Of a stretch of 64,000 bases of DNA, positions 54,903-63,837 are shown piece after piece. How positions within the stretch are numbered: position 1 is the stretch's first letter; each line of letters begins with the position of its first letter. A model generated the notes under the pieces. That model did no database searches and was not told the origin of the DNA. It saw only the letters and a list, made by a program, of their open reading frames with translations. The stretch comes from Marinobacter changyiensis (GTDB lineage: Bacteria; Pseudomonadota; Gammaproteobacteria; Pseudomonadales; Oleiphilaceae): NCBI RefSeq assembly GCF_009193265.1, contig NZ_VZZZ01000001.1, positions 806,001-870,000 on the forward strand, read 5' to 3'. A program made the position numbers and the translations under genes.

Positions 54903-55067
54903 TGCCGGAGCCGAATCGCCGGAGACATTTCCCGGTTGGTGAGTGAGTATGGAGAGTTGCGAGTCGTTGTGAAGGGTGACGAGTCATCCAAAATCGACTA
55001 AACAGGTGTATGGTAAAGACGTGGTAATACACTTGACGAATCAATGGACCAAAAGACGGAGTTTGCG

Positions 55068-55565
55068 ATGAGCACAGTGACACTGGACGGTAACCCTATA
55101 GAAATCAGCGGCACGTTTCCATCCGTTGGCGACACCGCCCCGGACTTCACCCTGACCAACCAGGACCTGGAAGAAACCAGCCTCGATGCCTATGCGGGCA
55201 AACGCAAAATTCTCAACATCATTCCCAGCATTGATACCGGCGTTTGTGCGGCCTCGACGAGAAAATTCAACGAAAAGGCCGGCGCCCTCGACAACACCGT
55301 GGTACTGGTTATCTCCGCCGACCTACCCTTCGCGGCTGGCCGCTTCTGTGGGGCCGAAGGCCTGAAAAACGTCATTACCCTCTCAACCTTCCGCAAACAC
55401 AGCTTTCAGCCGGACTATGGCGTCGCGATCCAGAACGGCCCGCTTGCATGCCTGTGCGCAAGAGCGGTTATCGTGCTGGATGAGGACAACAAGGTTCTCC
55501 ACAGCCAACTGGTCGGCGAAATCAAAGACGAGCCGGACTATGACGCGGCGCTGAAGGTTCTCTGA
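55068..55565 (+). CDS. tpx: Thiol peroxidase Tpx
   Basis: This 165-residue periplasmic/cytoplasmic peroxiredoxin reduces alkyl hydroperoxides. C60 in '[15 protein letters not shown]' is the peroxidatic and C94 in '[11 protein letters not shown]' the resolving cysteine. Two additional cysteines occur in '[10 protein letters not shown]'. The start is ATG at 55068, preceded by CGGAG. It is monocistronic, with an inverted-repeat element downstream. Confidence 0.95.
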   Translation: MSTVTLDGNPIEISGTFPSVGDTAPDFTLTNQDLEETSLDAYAGKRKILNIIPSIDTGVCAASTRKFNEKAGALDNTVVLVISADLPFAAGRFCGAEGLKNVITLSTFRKHSFQPDYGVAIQNGPLACLCARAVIVLDEDNKVLHSQLVGEIKDEPDYDAALKVL

Positions 55566-55634
55566 GAACGGGCACGGGATAGGAATCGCTCCAAGCTCTG
55601 ATACAAGTTTCTGGCAGAGCTCCCGAAGGCTCGA

Positions 55635-55750
55635 TGATGGCGGGAGGCCAGCCTGTTCCAAGACCGGGTGTGGCCAGGGATGGCCACACCCGAGCCCTAC
55701 AGGGACGTATTCACGGGCGTGTCCTGGAACAGGCTGGCCTCCCGCCATCA
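55635..55750. repeat. 116-bp palindromic hairpin element
   Basis: Perfect 26-base arms (55635-55660 / 55725-55750, core GAGGCCAGCCTGTTCCA) enclose a second perfect 11-base hairpin (GGGTGTGGCCA / TGGCCACACCC, loop GGGA). On one strand only there is also an unpaired 33-base segment (55692-55724, core ACAGGGACGTATTCACGG). It ends 7 bases before the preferred MATE start. Similar asymmetric hairpins with this kind of core are common in intergenic regions of marine gammaproteobacteria. Confidence 0.82.
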
Positions 55751-55757
55751 CACTTCA

Positions 55758-57140
55758 ATGCAGAATCCTGAATTACACGACCCCTCACCACGAGACGACT
55801 CCCCACCAGTGAGCACCACCACCCAAACTCAGCCCTCCCTGGCCCGCCAGCTATTCACCATGACCTGGCCCATGCTGTTCGGGGTGCTGTCGCTGATGAC
55901 GTTCCAGCTCGTAGACAGCGCCTTCATTGGCCAGTTGGGCCGGGATCCACTGGCGGCGCTGGGGTTCACCCTGCCCATGCATCAGCTCATCATCGGCTTG
56001 CAGGTTGGCCTCGGCATTGCCACCACGGCCATCATCTCCCGCACCCTCGGAGCCGGTGACCAGGCCCGGGCCGAGCGACTTGGCGGTCTGGTCGTGGTGG
56101 TCGGTGCCGCCATGGTGCTGATGCTCTGCATTTTGCTGTGGCTGCTACAAGCACCGACCATGACGTTGCTCGGGGCGGATGCTGCCTTATTACCGATGAT
56201 TCGAAGCTACTGGATGCCCTGGCTGCTCTCCGCCTGGACCGGCGCCATGCTGTACTTTGGCTACAGCATCTGCCGTTCCCACGGCGACACCAAGCTACCG
56301 GGGTATATGATGGTGGCGACCAGTATGGCCAACATCGGCCTGGACCCCCTTTACATCTTCGTGTTCGGCTGGGGTCTGCCCGGTGCCGCGTGGGCAACGG
56401 TGACCGCCTTCGGTGCGGGCTGCCTGGTGGTCTATCCGAGCTTGTTGAGGCGGGGCTGGCTGCGGTTTGATCTCGCCGAGATTGCCCTCACAAAGGCCCT
56501 GAAGCAGCTGTCCGGCATCATGGCTCCGGCCATGGTCAGCCAACTGATGCCGCCGCTTTCCGCCATGCTCGCCACCGCTCTGGTCGCCGGTTTCGGTTCC
56601 GCTGCGGTCGCCGCCTGGGGCCTGGGCACCCGTCTCGAGTTCTTCTCTATTGTCGTGGTGCTCGCGCTGACCATGTCCCTGCCCCCGATGATCGGGCGAG
56701 CCCTCGGGGCGGGCGACATCCAGACCATCAAACGACTGATTCGCCTTGCGGTGAGATTCGTGGTGCTCTGGCAGTTCGGGCTGGGGGTTCTCTGGCTGGC
56801 CGGCTCCGGAGTAGTTTCGGAGCTGTTCAGCAGTGACCAGACCGTTCAGGCCGTGCTGGGGGAGTATCTGATCCGGGTACCGCTGAGTTACAGCGGCCTC
56901 GGTGTCTGCATGATGATGGTATCGGTGTGCAATGCGCTCGGTCTGGCGATGAGAGGGCTGCTGATTTCCGTGCTGCGGTTATTTCTCTGCTTCCTGCCGG
57001 CACTCTGGCTTGGCGCCCAATTCGGCGGCATTGAAGGTCTGATGACCGGAGCCCTGGTGGGCAATCTGTTTGCCGGTGTCATGGCCTACTGGCTTTACCG
57101 GCGGGGCATGCAAAAGCTGACTGCTGCGGGCAAGCTATGA
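55758..57140 (+). CDS. MATE-family efflux transporter (NorM-like)
   Basis: This is a 460-residue cation/drug antiporter with twelve membrane segments in two repeats ('FTMTWPMLFGVLSLMTFQLV' near the start; 'APAMVSQLMPPLSAMLATAL' in the second half). Members expel cationic drugs using sodium or proton gradients. The reading frame is open to 55668, but that part is the palindromic element, so I start at the ATG at 55758; the GTG at 55809 is another option. It lies directly downstream of the element. Confidence 0.88.
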   Translation: MQNPELHDPSPRDDSPPVSTTTQTQPSLARQLFTMTWPMLFGVLSLMTFQLVDSAFIGQLGRDPLAALGFTLPMHQLIIGLQVGLGIATTAIISRTLGAGDQARAERLGGLVVVVGAAMVLMLCILLWLLQAPTMTLLGADAALLPMIRSYWMPWLLSAWTGAMLYFGYSICRSHGDTKLPGYMMVATSMANIGLDPLYIFVFGWGLPGAAWATVTAFGAGCLVVYPSLLRRGWLRFDLAEIALTKALKQLSGIMAPAMVSQLMPPLSAMLATALVAGFGSAAVAAWGLGTRLEFFSIVVVLALTMSLPPMIGRALGAGDIQTIKRLIRLAVRFVVLWQFGLGVLWLAGSGVVSELFSSDQTVQAVLGEYLIRVPLSYSGLGVCMMMVSVCNALGLAMRGLLISVLRLFLCFLPALWLGAQFGGIEGLMTGALVGNLFAGVMAYWLYRRGMQKLTAAGKL

Positions 57141-57245
57141 GCAGACTCCCCGAGCGCCCGGGCGGACCACTATCGGGAGGCAAGTGGCGGGGTTTTCCGC
57201 TATCTTTGAATCCTGTTCTTTTTCGTGACACCAAGGTGCTGTCTG

Positions 57246-58886
57246 ATGGAAATTCGCCCTGCCGCTACTCTGGCTTTAACCCGGGACACCGCAAGCGGAA
57301 TGGAGGTGCTGCTGTTGCAACGCACCTGGGACGCAGTGTTCCTGCCCGGATTTTATGTCTTCCCGGGCGGCGCTGTCGATAGCAACGACCACCAGTGCCT
57401 GGCCTTGGCCTGCGGTCACGATGACGCCTCTGCAAGCCATTACCTGGGCATCACGGAAGGTGGGGCGGGCTATATGATTGCAGCCGTGCGGGAGTGCTAT
57501 GAGGAAGCCGGCCTGTTGCTGGCGAATGACCAGGACGACAAGCCGGTCAGCCTGGACCGCGCGATACTTGAGCGTGAACGCGCCGCGCTGAACGCCGGTG
57601 AGCGCACACTGGCTGATATGTGCGAGCAATACCGGCTTACCATACCGCTGGACCAACTGGCGTACCTGAGCCACTGGGTGACTCCGTCCGGGCCACCCCG
57701 GCGCTTTGATACCCGCTTTTTTGTGGCGGTGGCGCCGCCACACCAGGTGGCTCGCCATGACAACATTGAAACCATCGATCACGTCTGGCTGTCACCGGCC
57801 CAGGCGCTGGAAGATCACCGCCTGGGTCACCGATTATTGGGCTCTCCTACCGTTCGAACCTTGCGGATACTGAGCGATTTCGACGCCACTGACGCGCTGA
57901 TGGCCTACGCCCGCTCCCAGCCGCCGGAGCCTCTGGAGAATCAGCCGTGGCCTGGCCGCAGAGCTGGGCAGCCAATTACTGTGGAACCCGGTGCGCCCGC
58001 CTATGACGAGGTCCGCAAGCTTGACCCGGGTCGACTGGGCAGCGCCAGCGCAGCCATCACTCCTGGCACCCCGGTTCTTCTGGGGCCGGGTGTGCAGCGT
58101 CTGACAGCGGGCAACGCCGGGATGATGACCGGCCCGGGCACCAACACCTACTTGCTTGGCAAACCCGGCGATTACACGGTTATTGATCCCGGCCCGGAGG
58201 ACCAGGAACACCTGCACCAACTGCTGGCAATCACCGACGGCGCCATCACCCAGGTGCTTGTCACCCACACCCACCGGGACCATTCCCCCGGGGCAGCATT
58301 TTTGCGGGCGGCCACCGGTGCCCGGTTAGTAGGCATGGAGCCGCCGGAGGGCGCCTCTCAGGACGCCAACTTCCGGCCGGACCGGGTGCCCGCAGACGGT
58401 GATGAGATCCTGACCGCCGCGGGTAAACTGAAAGTACTTCACACCCCCGGCCACGCGTCGAACCATCTCTGCTACCTGCTGGCAGGGCAGAATCTGCTGT
58501 TCTCCGGGGACCACATCATGCAGGGTTCGACCGTTGTGATTAATCCGCCAGACGGGGATATGAAGGCTTACCTGGCTTCACTGCATGGTCTGCTGCAGGA
58601 AGACATCGCTTATATAGCGCCCGGTCACGGTTTTCTGCTGGGTCATGCCCACGCCGTTGTTGACTACCTGACGACTCATCGCATGGCCCGGGAGCACAAG
58701 GTGCTGGCGGCGCTGGACCACCACGGCCCGGCCACTCTGGCAAATCTCGTTCTGCACGCCTACGACGACGTGCCTGCTGCAATTCACGGGCTGGCCAGCC
58801 GTTCATTGCTGGCACACCTGCTGAAGCTGCAGCAGGACGGTGTTGCGGCTGTAAGTGATGACCGGTGGCAGCTGATTATTCAATGA
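57246..58886 (+). CDS. NUDIX hydrolase fused to metallo-beta-lactamase-fold domain
   Basis: This is a single 546-residue frame with two domains. The first (about 1-215) is NUDIX: 'FLPGFYVFPGGAVD' leads to the NUDIX box with R82-E83-x-x-E86-E87 ('AAVRECYEEAGLLL'). The second (about 280-546) is a metallo-beta-lactamase fold of the LACTB2/glyoxalase II class: 'TGPGTNTYLLG', H341-x-H343-x-D345-H346, 'HTPGHASNHLCYLL', 'FSGDHIMQGSTV', 'IAPGHG'. The substrate is unknown; a CoA ester or nucleotide conjugate is a guess. The start is ATG at 57246 with AAGG; GTG at 57225 is also open. Confidence 0.9.
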   Translation: MEIRPAATLALTRDTASGMEVLLLQRTWDAVFLPGFYVFPGGAVDSNDHQCLALACGHDDASASHYLGITEGGAGYMIAAVRECYEEAGLLLANDQDDKPVSLDRAILERERAALNAGERTLADMCEQYRLTIPLDQLAYLSHWVTPSGPPRRFDTRFFVAVAPPHQVARHDNIETIDHVWLSPAQALEDHRLGHRLLGSPTVRTLRILSDFDATDALMAYARSQPPEPLENQPWPGRRAGQPITVEPGAPAYDEVRKLDPGRLGSASAAITPGTPVLLGPGVQRLTAGNAGMMTGPGTNTYLLGKPGDYTVIDPGPEDQEHLHQLLAITDGAITQVLVTHTHRDHSPGAAFLRAATGARLVGMEPPEGASQDANFRPDRVPADGDEILTAAGKLKVLHTPGHASNHLCYLLAGQNLLFSGDHIMQGSTVVINPPDGDMKAYLASLHGLLQEDIAYIAPGHGFLLGHAHAVVDYLTTHRMAREHKVLAALDHHGPATLANLVLHAYDDVPAAIHGLASRSLLAHLLKLQQDGVAAVSDDRWQLIIQ

Positions 58887-58903
58887 GCCTGATCTGAAGA
58901 ACA

Positions 58904-59062
58904 TTACTTCTTCGCAATCACCCAGACCGCATGGACGATACCCGGAATATAACCCAGTAACGTCAACACAATATTGATCCAGAAATGTTTGCCGATTCCT
59001 ACCTGCAGGAAAACGCCCAGTGGCGGTAACAGTATGGCGATCAGTATTCGCAGTAAATCCAT
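58904..59062 (-). CDS. YqaE/Pmp3-family membrane peptide
   Basis: The 52-residue protein (MDLLRILIAILLPPLGVFLQ...) has two membrane helices with a connecting loop ('GKHFWINIVL') and ends VWVIAKK, typical of the Pmp3/YqaE/UPF0057 family. In yeast and plants these stabilise membrane potential under salt or cold stress; the bacterial role is not defined. It is a clean frame with AGGAG and converges on the NUDIX-MBL gene. Confidence 0.9.
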   Translation of the reverse strand: MDLLRILIAILLPPLGVFLQVGIGKHFWINIVLTLLGYIPGIVHAVWVIAKK

Positions 59063-59305
59063 TCGCTTTTCTCCTTGCCTGGTGATTCAACTCGTCCGTA
59101 CTCACTATAGTGGCTAAGCCGGGAATCAAAAGCCGTCGCAGCTCCAGCGGAGCCGCCTGCCACGCTGGAAAACCTGCCATCGTTGGGCTGACGGCGGAAA
59201 TTAAACCTTTGTCAGGCGGGGTTCCGTAGCGCCCTTGTGTCATCTATCCTGAATAGCCTGGTGATAAGTCATTCAGTCACCGATTCATCCAAGAGGCTCT
59301 CCCCA

Positions 59306-60820
59306 GTGCTTATTAAGTGGTATGCACGTCCCTTCTCACTTTCTGTCATTTTCCCCTCTGCAGTATCGCTCTGCCTTGCCAGTGCGCTGTTATTTGCCAG
59401 TGCTCCTGTGCTTGCCGATACCACCAAGGTATCGGAAAGCATTCAGGGTGAGGATGAAAGCGTTGAAGAAATCGAGACGTCTGAACCCCGGCAGTCCCGG
59501 GTTACTGACAATGATGCTGCCGAAGACTGGCCTAACGGACTCGGCACAGAAACCGCGGCGCAACGCGGCCGGAAAAAGCCCCCGGACACCGCCGAACCGA
59601 TGAAGATCGTGGCTCCCGACATTGACCTGAAGAAAATCGCACCAGTGCCCCAGCCGGTCGAGCAGCGCCCACGGGACAGTGGCGGCAGCGATGCCCCGGA
59701 CTCCGACAGTCGCCCGGACCAGCCCCCCAGCTCCGGCAACGGTGACCGCCCCGGTGCAGACCTTCTGACTACCGCTTCTGAAGGTGCCACTTCAGAGCAA
59801 CCTGAATCCCCAGAAAACCAGCAGGGGACTGAAGTGGCACCAGAGATTCCCGCTCAAGCCAGGCCGTTTTCGCTGTTGAACGCCGACATATTACCGGCAA
59901 CATCCACGCGGCTGGCCTGGTCTCCGGGTATACAGATCGCCGGGCTGTCCCAGCCAACGCCTGTACTGGTCGTCAATGGTGCCGAACCCGGGCCGGTTCT
60001 GTGTCTCACCGCCGCCGTCCACGGCGACGAACTCAATGGTATCGAGATCGTGCGCCGGGTCATGTATGACCTGGAACCCCGGAAGCTCTCCGGTACCGTT
60101 GTGGGTATTCCCATCGTCAACGTGCAGGGTTTTCAACAGGGCAGCCGCTACCTGGCGGACCGTCGTGACCTCAACCGCTATTTCCCGGGCGATCCCGGTG
60201 GCAGCCTTGCCGGGCGTATCGCCCATTCGCTGTTCGGGCAGGTGATTCGTCACTGTGACATGCTGGTGGACATTCACACCGGCTCCCTCAAGCGCACCAA
60301 TCTGCCGCAGTTGCGGGCAGATATGAACAACCCCGAGGTGGCCGAGTTCACCCGGGGTTTCGATGGCATGGCCGTCGTCCACAGCAGTGGCGGGCCGGGC
60401 ATGCTGCGCACTGCTGCAGTGGCCTCTGGTATCGTGTCGGTCACCATGGAGGCGGGCGAATCCTTACGGATTCAGGAGGAGCAGATAGAGGCCGGCGTTA
60501 ACAGCATCGCCAGCCTGATGGAGAAGCAGAAAATGCTTCAGCGCTTCTTCGTCTGGGGCGATCCGGAGCCGGTGTACTACGACTCCCATTGGCTCCGCGC
60601 CAATCACGGCGGCATCCTGTTCAGTGAGATCAAGCTGGGCGCTACCGTCATGGAGGGTGAAATCCTTGGCATCGTTGCCGACCCGATAACCAATGAGCAG
60701 CACCCGATCCGGGCAGATTCTGACGGTCGCGTCATCGGCATGGCTGTCGATCAGGTCGTGATGGCAGGTTTTGCCGCCTATCACATTGGTCTAAAAGCGG
60801 AAGTGCCCGGTGAAGAGTAG
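59306..60820 (+). CDS. Exported AstE/AspA-like zinc hydrolase (M14-related)
   Basis: This protein of about 504 residues has a hydrophobic signal sequence (about 9-38, cleavage after VLA-DT) and a long Pro/Ser/Asp/Gln-rich low-complexity linker (about 40-190). The hydrolase domain of the succinylglutamate desuccinylase/aspartoacylase family follows: zinc ligands in 'AAVHGDELNGIEI' and 'LVDIHTGS', with 'RRDLNRYFPGD' for the substrate carboxylate, and a C-terminal beta domain ('ILGIVADPIT'). Likely periplasmic; the acyl amino acid or peptide substrate is unknown. The start is uncertain: GTG at 59306 has GAGG upstream, and the frame is open to 59237. Confidence 0.85.
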   Translation: MLIKWYARPFSLSVIFPSAVSLCLASALLFASAPVLADTTKVSESIQGEDESVEEIETSEPRQSRVTDNDAAEDWPNGLGTETAAQRGRKKPPDTAEPMKIVAPDIDLKKIAPVPQPVEQRPRDSGGSDAPDSDSRPDQPPSSGNGDRPGADLLTTASEGATSEQPESPENQQGTEVAPEIPAQARPFSLLNADILPATSTRLAWSPGIQIAGLSQPTPVLVVNGAEPGPVLCLTAAVHGDELNGIEIVRRVMYDLEPRKLSGTVVGIPIVNVQGFQQGSRYLADRRDLNRYFPGDPGGSLAGRIAHSLFGQVIRHCDMLVDIHTGSLKRTNLPQLRADMNNPEVAEFTRGFDGMAVVHSSGGPGMLRTAAVASGIVSVTMEAGESLRIQEEQIEAGVNSIASLMEKQKMLQRFFVWGDPEPVYYDSHWLRANHGGILFSEIKLGATVMEGEILGIVADPITNEQHPIRADSDGRVIGMAVDQVVMAGFAAYHIGLKAEVPGEE

Positions 60821-60867
60821 TATGCTCACGATCTGTTAATGGTCTGACAGCCTGAAAAGGAGCATCC

Positions 60868-61788
60868 GTGCCCGGCAACAAACCGCAACCACTCTGGCTG
60901 GCCTACATAGGCCTGACGCTCACTCCCCTGTTCTGGGCGGGTAATGCGGTGGTGGCACGCAGCGTGGTGGATACCATTCCACCCCTGTCGCTGTCGTTCT
61001 GGCGCTGGGTGATTGCTCTGGCCATTCTGTTGCCCATCGGGTTGCCGGCTGTGCGCAGACAATGGCCGGTCATCGTTGACCGGTGGCCTTCCATGCTGGC
61101 GCTGGCGGCGTTCAGCGTGGGTGCGTTCAACACCCTGCTGTACCTCTCGGCGCAAACCACGACAGCGCTGAATATCACGCTGGTCAATTCCACCATTCCC
61201 ATCATGGTAGCCCTGATGGCGTGGTTGATCCTCGGGGACCGGATGCGTCCGTTGCAGATCATGGGTATCGGGCTTGCCATTGCAGGGGTACTGGTGGTGG
61301 TTGGACGGGGTAACTGGCAAACCTTCACTCAACTCTCGTTCCAGCCCGGTGACCTGATCATGGTGGGCGCGGTATTTTGTTGGGGTCTGTTTTCAGTATT
61401 GCTGAGACGACAGGCGGTACCGCTGGACCCCATCGCGTTCCTTACCACCCAGGTGGCACTGGGCGTGCTGGTCATTCTGCCGTTCTATCTGACCGATTTT
61501 CTGTTTATCTCAGGCGGCTTCGAGCCCTCAATGGAGGTTGCCCCGACGCTGCTCTATGTTGCCATTTTCCCGGGCATACTGGCCTATGCGTTCTGGAATA
61601 ACGGTGTGCATCGGGTCGGGCCGTCCAAGGCGGCCATGTTCATGTACCTGAACCCGGTATATGCAGCCGTGCTGGCGGGCCTGTTCCTCGCTGAGCGTCT
61701 GAGTGTTTTCCATCTGGCTGGCGGGGTGTTGATTCTGCTGGGCTTGTTGCTCACCACCAGGCCTGCAAAACTGTCGCCGGTAAGATAA
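60868..61788 (+). CDS. EamA-family (DMT) permease
   Basis: This is a 306-residue membrane protein with ten predicted helices and two EamA repeats ('LTPLFWAGNAVVARSV', 'PGILAYAFWNNGVHRVGPSK', 'LNPVYAAVLAGLFLAERL'). Such permeases usually export amino acids or metabolites; the substrate is unknown. The start is GTG at 60868 with AAGGAG. Its stop abuts the stop of the globin gene, with no intergenic base. Confidence 0.9.
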   Translation: MPGNKPQPLWLAYIGLTLTPLFWAGNAVVARSVVDTIPPLSLSFWRWVIALAILLPIGLPAVRRQWPVIVDRWPSMLALAAFSVGAFNTLLYLSAQTTTALNITLVNSTIPIMVALMAWLILGDRMRPLQIMGIGLAIAGVLVVVGRGNWQTFTQLSFQPGDLIMVGAVFCWGLFSVLLRRQAVPLDPIAFLTTQVALGVLVILPFYLTDFLFISGGFEPSMEVAPTLLYVAIFPGILAYAFWNNGVHRVGPSKAAMFMYLNPVYAAVLAGLFLAERLSVFHLAGGVLILLGLLLTTRPAKLSPVR

Positions 61789-62181
61789 CTAAGCCTCGTC
61801 GCGGCCCAGCCGCTCCCTCTCATCCAGCCATTGCGCGAGGTTATGGAGAATCTTGCGGGCCAGGGAGCGGGCTTTTTCGGTGTAGGGGCCTTCGAAGCAA
61901 TCGTCCAGCGTACGGTTGAAGTGTTTGAACCAGAGTTCGAAATGCTCGTCGCTGAGGGCCATCTGATCGTGAAGTTGCTCATGGTGATACACCATGTTGC
62001 GGTGGTAGGTGTCTTCCCCCAGCAGCATCTTGCACCAGTAGCCTTCAATTAACGGCAGGTGGTCTGCCAGGTGCACGCCTGCCACCTCCAGAAACACTGG
62101 CTCCATCACCGGATCGTCCAGTAGGCGGCAATAGAAAATTTGCACCATGCGATGGATAGCGGCCGGATTGTCGAGATCCAT
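61789..62181 (-). CDS. Group III truncated hemoglobin
   Basis: This is a 130-residue trHb3 globin. By spacing to the conserved W84, H71 is the probable proximal heme ligand. Group III globins bind oxygen or NO, often protecting respiration from nitrosative stress. The start is ATG at 62181 with GGAGG upstream; the frame continues 2 codons to a GTG. It converges on the EamA gene with zero spacing. Confidence 0.88.
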   Translation of the reverse strand: MDLDNPAAIHRMVQIFYCRLLDDPVMEPVFLEVAGVHLADHLPLIEGYWCKMLLGEDTYHRNMVYHHEQLHDQMALSDEHFELWFKHFNRTLDDCFEGPYTEKARSLARKILHNLAQWLDERERLGRDEA

Positions 62182-62395
62182 TGTCACCTCCCCAGGTGAT
62201 TGTGAACCTAAGGGCCATTGTGTGCCTCTACGGGGCCGGAGTCACCTACCGCCGAGAGATCAGTTCAATCTGATAGCCACGGTGAAAAGTCGCTACAGCA
62301 CCGCCGCGTTTGGTGACTGTTTTCCTCCTCCGGCTTTCGATAGGATAGAAAGTGAGTTTGGACCGTGATCCTGAATGACGTTTGAGGCTTGCCCC

Positions 62396-63817
62396 ATGAC
62401 TATCAGGAAAGTGTTAATCGCCAACCGGGGCGAAATTGCCGTCCGCATTGCCCGGGCCTGCCAGGAGATGGGCATCAAGGCCGTTGCCATCTATTCCGAG
62501 GCCGACCGCTACTCTCTGCATGTCAAGAAAGCAGACGAGTCCTATTGCATCAGCAAAGACCCGCTCTTTGGATACCTGAACCCCCATCACATCGTCAATC
62601 TGGCAGTGGAAACCGGCTGTGATGCCCTGCATCCGGGCTACGGTTTCCTGTCAGAGAACGCCACCCTGGCGGCGATATGTAAAGAGCGGGGAATCCGGTT
62701 TATCGGACCTTCTGCCGAGGTGATCGAGGCGATGGGGGACAAAACCGCGGCCCGCACCACGGCCATCCAGGCCAAAGTGCCGGTCACGCCCGGCACCGAC
62801 AGAAACCTGAAGGATCTTGACGATGCGGTCACCCAGGCCGGCAAAGTCGGCTACCCGGTGATGCTCAAAGCCACCTCTGGTGGTGGCGGCCGTGGCATTC
62901 GCCGCTGCGATGATGAAAAAAGCCTGCGTCAGAATTACGAACGGGTGATTTCGGAGGCCACCAAGGCTTTTGGCAGTGCCGAAGTCTTCCTGGAGAAGTG
63001 CATCGTCAACCCGCGCCATATCGAGGTGCAGATCCTGGCGGACAGGCACGGCAATGTTATTCACCTGTACGAACGTGACTGCTCGATCCAGCGCCGCAAC
63101 CAGAAACTGATTGAACTGGCGCCTTCGCCCCAGCTCACGGAAGAACAACGGGACTACATCGGCAACCTCGCCGTGCGGGTTGCCAAGGGCTGTGGTTACG
63201 AGAACGCGGGTACGGTGGAGTTTTTGCTAGATGACAAAGACGATTTCTACTTCATGGAAATGAACACCCGGGTTCAGGTGGAACATACCATCACCGAGGA
63301 AATTACCGGGGTGGACATCGTCAAGGAGCAGATTCGCATTGCCGCCGACGAAAAACTGCGGTTCCGTCAGGATCAGGTCAGCTACCGGGGCTTTGCCGCC
63401 CAGTTCCGGATCAACGCGGAAGACCCCAAGAACGGCTTCCTGCCCAGCTTCGGGCGCATCAGCCGTTATTACTCCGCCGGCGGCCCCGGCGTTCGCACCG
63501 ACGCCGCCATGTACACCGGCTATGACATACCGCCCCATTACGATTCCATGTGCGCCAAGCTGATTGTCTGGGCCCTGGATTGGGAGGAGTTGCTCGAACG
63601 CAGCCGGAGAGCCCTGAATGATATGGCGATCTATGGTGTCCAGACCACCATTCCGTATTACCAGCAAATACTCCAGCAGCCGGATTTCCGCGCCGCAAAT
63701 TTCAACACCAGCTTTGTGGAAAGCCACCCGGAACTGCTCGAGTACAGCAGCAAAACCAGACCGGAATCGGTTGCTACTGCCATCGCTGCAGCGATCGCGG
63801 CCCAGGCCGGACTGTAG
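62396..63817 (+). CDS. pycA: Pyruvate carboxylase subunit A (biotin carboxylase)
   Basis: This is a 473-residue ATP-grasp biotin carboxylase: '[18 protein letters not shown]', '[12 protein letters not shown]', '[13 protein letters not shown]' (ATP loop), and '[20 protein letters not shown]' with catalytic residues. Similar to AccC, but the following gene encodes the carboxyltransferase OadA/PycB, as in the two-subunit Pseudomonas pyruvate carboxylase, so it is PycA rather than AccC. It makes oxaloacetate from pyruvate. The start is ATG at 62396. Confidence 0.9.
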   Translation: MTIRKVLIANRGEIAVRIARACQEMGIKAVAIYSEADRYSLHVKKADESYCISKDPLFGYLNPHHIVNLAVETGCDALHPGYGFLSENATLAAICKERGIRFIGPSAEVIEAMGDKTAARTTAIQAKVPVTPGTDRNLKDLDDAVTQAGKVGYPVMLKATSGGGGRGIRRCDDEKSLRQNYERVISEATKAFGSAEVFLEKCIVNPRHIEVQILADRHGNVIHLYERDCSIQRRNQKLIELAPSPQLTEEQRDYIGNLAVRVAKGCGYENAGTVEFLLDDKDDFYFMEMNTRVQVEHTITEEITGVDIVKEQIRIAADEKLRFRQDQVSYRGFAAQFRINAEDPKNGFLPSFGRISRYYSAGGPGVRTDAAMYTGYDIPPHYDSMCAKLIVWALDWEELLERSRRALNDMAIYGVQTTIPYYQQILQQPDFRAANFNTSFVESHPELLEYSSKTRPESVATAIAAAIAAQAGL

Positions 63818-63837
63818 GGACCTTGGGAGACATCATC

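Noticed and set aside
55668..55757. Upstream extension of the MATE protein through the palindrome
   Set aside because: The frame is open only because the repeat happens to lack stops; the encoded residues do not look like a transporter N-terminus.
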